Positions 36,063 to 40,371 of a stretch of DNA of 40,371 nt are shown here, in pieces. A program made the position numbers and the translations under genes. The notes beneath the pieces were generated by a model that ran no database searches, had not been told where the DNA came from, and worked only from the letters and a program-made list of their open reading frames with translations. The DNA is from Truepera sp. bin119. Lineage in GTDB: Bacteria; Deinococcota; Deinococci; Deinococcales; Trueperaceae. Every line of letters starts with the position of its first letter. Within the stretch, counting starts at the first letter, position 1. Where the stretch lies: NCBI GenBank assembly GCA_002239005.1, contig MPNL01000030.1:1-40371 (forward strand). Reading direction: 5' to 3'.

Positions 36063-37550
36063 TCATTCCGGCCGCAGCAGCGGAAACAGGATCGCGTCGC
36101 GGATTGAGGGTGCGTCGGCTAGCAGCATTGCCAGTCGGTCGATGCCGAGGCCGAGGCCGCCAGTCGGGGGCATGCCGTACTCGAGGGCGACGAGGTAGTC
36201 CTCGTCGAGCGGGGGGACCTCCTCGTCGCCCGCCTCTCGCAGCGCCCGCTGCACCTCGAAACGACAACGCTGGTCGAGGGGATCGTTCAGCTCTGAGAAG
36301 GCGTTGCCTAGCTCCATACCCACCGCGACCGGCTCGAAGCGCTCAACTAGACCGGGGCGCGAGCGGTGTCTCTTGGCCAGTGGACTGATCGCCTGGGGGT
36401 GATCCATGACGAACACCGGACCGGTCAGGTGTGGCTCGAGGTAGATGTCATAGAGCTTGCCCAGCATCCGGTTGAAAGGCTGGTCTGCGAGCGCCTCCTC
36501 ACCGGGGGTAGGTGCGTGGCGCTCGGCGGCCCAGGCACGGAGCCTGCTCTCGTCAAGGAGGTCGAAGTCGAGCCCCGCGCGCTCCGCGAGCTCGCCCGTG
36601 TAGTCGATCCGAGGCCAGGGGGGTGTGAAGTCCAGCACCTCCCCTTGGTACGAGATCTTCATCGAGCCGGTGAGCTCCTCGATCAGTCTCGAGTACATGT
36701 CCTCGACCAACTCAAGGATGTCGATGTAGTCGCGGCCAGCCCAGTAGAGTTCGAGCATCGTGTACTCCGGGTTGTGCTTGTGGCTGATCCCCTCGTTGCG
36801 GAAGTTGCGGCCGATCTCGTAGACCGCCTCAAAGCCGCCGACAATGAGCCTCTTGAGGTAGAGCTCGAGCGAGATCCGCAAGTGGAAGTCGAAGTCGAGT
36901 GCCTTGTGGTGAGTTTGGAAGGGGCGCGCCTCGGCACCGCCGGGGACCGACTGGAGCACCGGGGTCTCAACCTCGATGAAGCCTAGGGCGTCGAGGTGGC
37001 GCCGCATGAACGACACCGCCCGGCCGCGGAGCACAAACGCCTCCCGGACCTCGGGGTTGACCATCAGGTCGAGGTAGCGCCGACGGTAGCGCACCTCTTT
37101 GTCGGTCAGACCGTGGTGTTTGTCGGGAAGGGGCCGCAGCGACTTCGCCAGCGGCCGGAACGCCTCTGCCCGGACGGTCAGCTCTCCCGTCCGGGTGACG
37201 AAGAGCGATCCCTCGACCTCGAGCCAGTCGCCCAAGTCAACCTCCTTGAGGGCCCCGTAGCGCTCGAGCGCATCCCGTTGGAAGTAGATCTGGATCCGCC
37301 CTGAGGCGTCCTGCAGAGTGGCGAAGGTGACTTTACCCATGCTCCGAAGGAGCATCACCCGGCCGGCGACCACGACCCGCTCATCGGGGTATTCCGACCC
37401 GGCCTCGGCCTCGGGGTAGGCGCAGTGCAACTCGGCGACGTGGTGGCTGGGGCGGTAGCTGTAGGGGTAGGCCTCGAAACCCCACTCCCGGAGGGAGTCG
37501 AGGCTCCTAAGCCGCTGCTCACGCTGCTCCTGGAGCGACTTCTGCGACAT
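36063..37550 (-). CDS. lysS: Lysyl-tRNA synthetase, class II
   Basis: Charges tRNA-Lys with lysine in the cytosol. It has 495 residues, the usual bacterial class II length. An N-terminal OB-fold anticodon-binding domain (about 55-155; [35 protein letters not shown]) is followed by the catalytic core: [15 protein letters not shown] near 170, motif 2 [15 protein letters not shown] near 255, [13 protein letters not shown] near 420, and motif 3 [16 protein letters not shown] near 465. TACACT on the minus strand lies 7 nt before the ATG, with no Shine-Dalgarno, so the mRNA is probably leaderless. It converges with the peptidase operon and diverges from the decayed gene and lyase to its right. Confidence 0.97.
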   Translation of the reverse strand: MSQKSLQEQREQRLRSLDSLREWGFEAYPYSYRPSHHVAELHCAYPEAEAGSEYPDERVVVAGRVMLLRSMGKVTFATLQDASGRIQIYFQRDALERYGALKEVDLGDWLEVEGSLFVTRTGELTVRAEAFRPLAKSLRPLPDKHHGLTDKEVRYRRRYLDLMVNPEVREAFVLRGRAVSFMRRHLDALGFIEVETPVLQSVPGGAEARPFQTHHKALDFDFHLRISLELYLKRLIVGGFEAVYEIGRNFRNEGISHKHNPEYTMLELYWAGRDYIDILELVEDMYSRLIEELTGSMKISYQGEVLDFTPPWPRIDYTGELAERAGLDFDLLDESRLRAWAAERHAPTPGEEALADQPFNRMLGKLYDIYLEPHLTGPVFVMDHPQAISPLAKRHRSRPGLVERFEPVAVGMELGNAFSELNDPLDQRCRFEVQRALREAGDEEVPPLDEDYLVALEYGMPPTGGLGLGIDRLAMLLADAPSIRDAILFPLLRPE

Positions 37551-37557
37551 GAGCGCC

Positions 37558-37563
37558 AGTGTA
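37558..37563 (-). promoter_or_regulatory. Putative -10 of leaderless lysS
   Basis: On the minus strand TACACT ends 7 nt before the lysS ATG (37550). No ribosome binding site is between. It matches TANNNT. Confidence 0.5.
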
Positions 37564-37592
37564 CGTCAATTCCCGAGCAACGGGCCCATGCT

Positions 37593-38022
37593 ATGATGGC
37601 ACCGGCAGTTCGCTTCCAGGGAGCCCTCACCGCCCTCATGGTCGGCCTCATCGCCACCCCACTCGTCGCACCTCACCCGGCTCGAGGCTCCAGGATCCTT
37701 TGCCGAGGGGATAGGAACTGCCGAGCTACCCGGTGCGTTCCTAAATCTTGAACCCGAGTACTCCAGGGGGCGCCGCATGCTCGGAGACCGGGGCGGTCCT
37801 AGCCCTCCTCGCGGCCGAGGCCCCCATTGCTACACCCCTAGCTCCGGACGAGGCCAGCGCAATTGCCCTTGAGTGCTCAGACGGAGGAAGGAGCCTATCC
37901 TGGCGGACACCGCCGTATTCGGCCTGACAGGTGCCAGTCCGCACACCGAGGTGGTCGATCTGGATTCGCTCAAGATCCTGACCCACACCCTGATCACAAC
38001 GGTGGAGGCGTTCCGTGGCTGA
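37593..38022 (+). pseudogene. Decayed gene coupled to the downstream lyase
   Basis: A start-like segment (MAPAVRFQGALTALMVG, from about 37596) soon hits a stop. Codons in other frames then encode AVLALLAAEAPIATPLAPDE and, at the end, ADTAVFGLTGASPHTEVVDL followed by DSLKILTHTLITTVEAFRG with a TGA at 38020-38022. That stop overlaps the GTG of the lyase gene (38015), the usual look of a tightly coupled operon partner. At least two frameshifts are needed to read through. The C-terminal end vaguely recalls an M20-type hydrolase (HTxxxxxDLDSL), but this is weak. I infer a broken first gene of a two-gene amino-acid-catabolism operon. Confidence 0.45.
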
Positions 38023-39169
38023 GGAGCCCCGCTGGGTCATCCGGCCTATGGCCGATCCGACCGCGGTCGCCGAACCCTTCCCCAGGGGGCCGCTCGCGCT
38101 GCACCGAACGCTGCCCGCCTACGCGGTCTCGCCGCTTACCGAGCTACCGGGGGTCGCTCAGCGTCTCGGAGTCGGCCGGGTCTACCTTAAGGATGAGTCG
38201 AACCGCTTCGGGCTCCCCGCCTACAAGATGTTGGGCGCGAGTTGGGCCGGCGTCATGGCGCTGGAGGCGCGCCTCGGCACGTCGCTGTCGCCGTGGAGCA
38301 ACCTCGACGCGCTCCGCTCGCGCCTCTCCGCACTCGGCCCCTTAACGCTGGTCGCAGCGACCGACGGCAATCACGGCCGCGCTGTGGCGCGCCTAGCCCG
38401 GTGGCTCGGGCTCGAGGCCCACATCCTGGTTCCCGACGACATGACCCCCGCCCGCACCGACGCCATCCGCAGCGAGGGTGCCAAGGTCACCACGGTCGCC
38501 GGCGGCTACGACGAGGCCGTGGCACGATCTGCCGCCCTCGAGAACGAGCGCACGCTGATCTTCTCCGACACCGCCTGGGAGGGATACGAGCAGATCCCGC
38601 GCTGGGTAGTCGAGGGCTACTCCACCATCTTCCTGGAGGCTGAGTCCCAGCTCGAGGCTCGTTCCACCCCCCTCCCCAACCTGATCGGGGTCCAGATCGG
38701 CGTCGGAGCCCTCGCCGCAGCGACCGTCCACGCCGCAGCCCGCTGGGGAGCACGGGTCGCCGCGACAGAACCCGCCGGCGCCGCCTGCATGCTCGCCTCA
38801 GCCGAAGCGGGGCAGATCGTAAACCTCCCCCACACCCCCACCTCTATCATGGCGGGGTTGGTGGCAGGACGCCCTTCACTCACCGCCTGGCCGACCGTCA
38901 GCCGGGGAATCTCCCTGTTTATCGCCGTGCCCGACGACCGCGCCCAGGAGGCCATGAGACTCCTCGCTGCCGAGTCGGTCGTCGCCGGCGAGAGCGGCGC
39001 AGCCGGACTGGCTGGCCTCCTCGAAGCGACCTCAGACCCCGCCTTGCGGACAGCTCTCGGCCTCTCGAGCGACACCCGCCTGTTACTGCTCAACACCGAG
39101 GCCGACACCGACCCCGACAGCTACGCAGCGACTGTGGGCCGTCCCGCCTCCGAGGTCCGAGGCACCTGA
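38015..39169 (+). CDS. PLP-dependent lyase, diaminopropionate ammonia-lyase-like
   Basis: A 384-residue fold-type II pyridoxal-phosphate enzyme. The lysine that binds PLP is in KDESNRFGLPAYKMLGASWA, the pattern of 2,3-diaminopropionate ammonia-lyase, which yields pyruvate and ammonia. The phosphate- and substrate-binding ATDGNHGRAVA is near residue 112, and ATEPAGAACML and IMAGLVAGRPS appear in the C-terminal half. Related threonine/serine dehydratases share the fold, so the exact substrate is open, though the FGL-A-K-LGAS layout favours diaminopropionate ammonia-lyase. The start is GTG 38015, overlapping the stop of the decayed upstream gene. It converges with greA. A small GGTGG/CCACC hairpin lies near 39213-39225, possibly a weak terminator. 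Confidence 0.85.
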   Translation: MAEEPRWVIRPMADPTAVAEPFPRGPLALHRTLPAYAVSPLTELPGVAQRLGVGRVYLKDESNRFGLPAYKMLGASWAGVMALEARLGTSLSPWSNLDALRSRLSALGPLTLVAATDGNHGRAVARLARWLGLEAHILVPDDMTPARTDAIRSEGAKVTTVAGGYDEAVARSAALENERTLIFSDTAWEGYEQIPRWVVEGYSTIFLEAESQLEARSTPLPNLIGVQIGVGALAAATVHAAARWGARVAATEPAGAACMLASAEAGQIVNLPHTPTSIMAGLVAGRPSLTAWPTVSRGISLFIAVPDDRAQEAMRLLAAESVVAGESGAAGLAGLLEATSDPALRTALGLSSDTRLLLLNTEADTDPDSYAATVGRPASEVRGT

Positions 39170-39273
39170 CGTTGCAGACGCGCCACCCCCTTCCCACAGC
39201 GTCAGGCCTGGGAGGTGGTACCCACCCTTAAGCGCCTAGTCCTCAGGATCGGATAATGGAGCAAGGGTCCCCG

Positions 39274-39744
39274 TCACTCGATCGACATCAGCACATATTC
39301 CGTCGTCTTGTCATTGATCGTGACCTTAACGTGTTCCCCCGCCTTCCGCCCCATCACGGCCTTGCCCAAGGGCGACTCGTCACTCACCTTGGGGATATCC
39401 CCTTCCAAGACGCCGGCCTCGAGCGGCGCGACGATCTGCACTGAGAACGCCTCCTTAGAGAGTGTCTCCTGCAGGGTCACCACGGCGCTCAACTCCACCG
39501 AGTCCATCTTGTGCTTCTCGATGATGACGGCGCGACTGAGCTGGTCCTCGAGATTATCGATGCGCTGTTCGATCCGGGCCTTCTCGCGCTTGGCGTCCTC
39601 GAGGCCGGAATCATCGTAGTCGTCGGAAGAGCCGATAAGCTCCTGCAGGATCGAGGAGGCCTCTTCGAACCGCCGGTACTCCTGATCGAGGGTGCCCTGA
39701 AGGCGGTCGAATCCTTCCTGCGTCAATCGGACTTGCCTTCGCAT
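39274..39744 (-). CDS. greA: Transcription elongation factor GreA
   Basis: A 156-residue factor that enters the secondary channel of RNA polymerase and stimulates cleavage of backtracked RNA. The N-terminal antiparallel coiled coil (about 1-75) carries the acidic tip region SSDDYDDSGLEDAKREKARI, with the functional acidic residues. The C-terminal FKBP-like globular domain has the family end (VSDESPLGKAVMGRKAGEHV). I start at ATG 39744 with a strong GGGGAGGGG ribosome binding site; the frame is open to 39828 but the extra residues are not GreA-like. Upstream is a perfect 8-bp inverted repeat (ACTTGCCC / GGGCAAGT, 39778-39802), possibly an operator. It converges with the lyase and diverges from the XRE regulator. 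Confidence 0.95.
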   Translation of the reverse strand: MRRQVRLTQEGFDRLQGTLDQEYRRFEEASSILQELIGSSDDYDDSGLEDAKREKARIEQRIDNLEDQLSRAVIIEKHKMDSVELSAVVTLQETLSKEAFSVQIVAPLEAGVLEGDIPKVSDESPLGKAVMGRKAGEHVKVTINDKTTEYVLMSIE

Positions 39745-39777
39745 ATCCCCTCCCCTATTTCGCCCAATTATGAAGTG

Positions 39778-39802
39778 ACTTGCCCCCGTCCTGAGGGCAA
39801 GT
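39778..39802. promoter_or_regulatory. Inverted repeat upstream of greA
   Basis: ACTTGCCC (39778-39785) and GGGCAAGT (39795-39802) form a perfect 8-bp inverted repeat with a nine-base spacer, 34 bp before greA and in the region shared with the XRE regulator. It could be an operator or a short transcript hairpin. Confidence 0.4.
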
Positions 39803-39902
39803 AAGCTGAAGCTTTCCGTTTGACCCACTACCTTAGCATAGAGACGCTCCGGTCCCCTCTAACCACCGCTACGAACGGGAGCCCTTCCGCCCCCGCACAA
39901 TC

Positions 39903-39931
39903 TTGACCCGCTGAAATCGTTTCACTATACT
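39903..39931 (+). promoter_or_regulatory. Sigma-70-type promoter of XRE-cupin gene
   Basis: TTGACC (39903-39908) and TATACT (39926-39931) are separated by exactly 17 bp, the best -35/-10 pair in the window. It faces the XRE-cupin regulator, whose start is 35 bp downstream behind a G/A-rich ribosome binding site. Confidence 0.8.
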
Positions 39932-39965
39932 TGAAAAATATCTCATCGAGTTCGGGAGAGGGAGG

Positions 39966-40371
39966 GTGGCCCTGGTCGGTCAGAAGATCCACGCACTTCG
40001 CAAGGCCAAGGGCCTGACCCTGAAACAGGTCAGCGACCTGTCGGGCCGCTCGGTGTCGTTTCTGTCGCAGGTGGAGCGCAACCTCACTTCACCCACCGTC
40101 ACCTCCCTGGCACAGATCGCTCACGCCCTCGGCGTGGGCGCCTCCTACTTCTTTACCCCCCCCCCGAGAGAGGGCCAAGTGGTGCGGAGCTACGCCCACC
40201 AGCCCTTCCGGCTCGAGGATGGTGAGGTGGTCTACGCCCGACTCGGCGCCGAGTTCGAGGGGCGCACCCTCGAGCCCTTGCTGGTTGCCTACCCACCTCA
40301 CTTCGCCAGCGAGACCTCCACCCACGAGGGTGAGGAGTTCCTGTACCTGCTCGAGGGGCAGGTAATGATCT
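39966..40371 (+). CDS. XRE-family regulator with cupin domain, 3' end cut by window
   Basis: The first 135 codons of a transcription regulator. Residues 4-60 are an XRE/lambda-repressor-type helix-turn-helix (GQKIHALRKAKGLTLKQVSD, SFLSQVERNLTSPTVTSLAQ). From about residue 70 a cupin barrel begins, with THEGEEFLYLLEGQV near the window edge. Such regulators bind a small metabolite or metal in the cupin and often control neighbouring amino-acid or polyamine genes. The start is the GTG at 39966, right after a GGGAGAGGGAGG stretch that serves as ribosome binding site. A clear promoter lies 35 bp upstream, where self-repression is common in the family. The neighbouring diaminopropionate lyase-like gene is a possible target, but nothing proves it. 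Confidence 0.93.
   Translation, partial: MALVGQKIHALRKAKGLTLKQVSDLSGRSVSFLSQVERNLTSPTVTSLAQIAHALGVGASYFFTPPPREGQVVRSYAHQPFRLEDGEVVYARLGAEFEGRTLEPLLVAYPPHFASETSTHEGEEFLYLLEGQVMI

Overview
This is a high-GC chromosomal window from a double-membraned (diderm) bacterium. Housekeeping genes alternate with decaying accessory DNA. An archaeal/Thermus-type prolyl-tRNA synthetase, a Taq-type M32 carboxypeptidase beside an M29 (AmpS/AmpT) aminopeptidase, and several genes with a TANNNT box 6-8 nt before the start codon (a leaderless arrangement) all fit Deinococcota, perhaps a Truepera-like lineage. Secreted ankyrin-repeat proteins, a large autotransporter, a sialidase-fold protein and many insertion-sequence remnants suggest a host-associated or symbiotic life. 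The assignment is inference; there is no rRNA in the window.

Layout. 1-3.6 kb is a mobile island: a complete IS1595-type transposase, a 9.5-copy 8-bp tandem repeat, a DNA methyltransferase fused to an HNH nuclease whose start lies in a perfect hairpin, a 49-aa basic protein, and two small unknown genes on the other strand. 4.2-7.4 kb holds proS and a five-Asp-box sialidase-like protein. 7.4-9.7 kb is an accessory patch with one intact secreted ankyrin protein, two ankyrin relics, a CARDB lipoprotein, an IS5-type transposase scrap and a truncated excalibur-domain gene. 9.7-21.8 kb is mostly core: metG behind a possible attenuator leader, recQ, an FMN riboswitch with ribD-ribE-ribBA (no ribH follows), an SDR dehydrogenase, and on the minus strand gldC-like, a PD40 propeller protein and cca.

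22.2-25.2 kb is a VWA / PP2C phosphatase / membrane-anchored kinase triad of the TerY-P type, probably a phosphorylation-based signalling or stress module. It is followed by a long-form rmlA. 26.5-31.2 kb is a second accessory patch: a tiny membrane protein, a LexA-type winged-helix relic, a 969-aa autotransporter, a truncated IS1595 transposase and an IS5-type transposase broken around a 51-bp inverted repeat. 31.3-35.8 kb is a three-gene peptidase operon (M3B, M32, M29) that would take peptides down to amino acids. The window closes with lysS, a decayed possible hydrolase gene coupled to a diaminopropionate ammonia-lyase-like enzyme, greA, and the start of an XRE-cupin regulator with a good sigma-70-type promoter.

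The most distinctive points are the methyltransferase-HNH gene with its start codon in a hairpin loop, the kinase/phosphatase/VWA triad, the leaderless promoter pattern, the metG leader, and an autotransporter in what otherwise looks like a Deinococcota genome.
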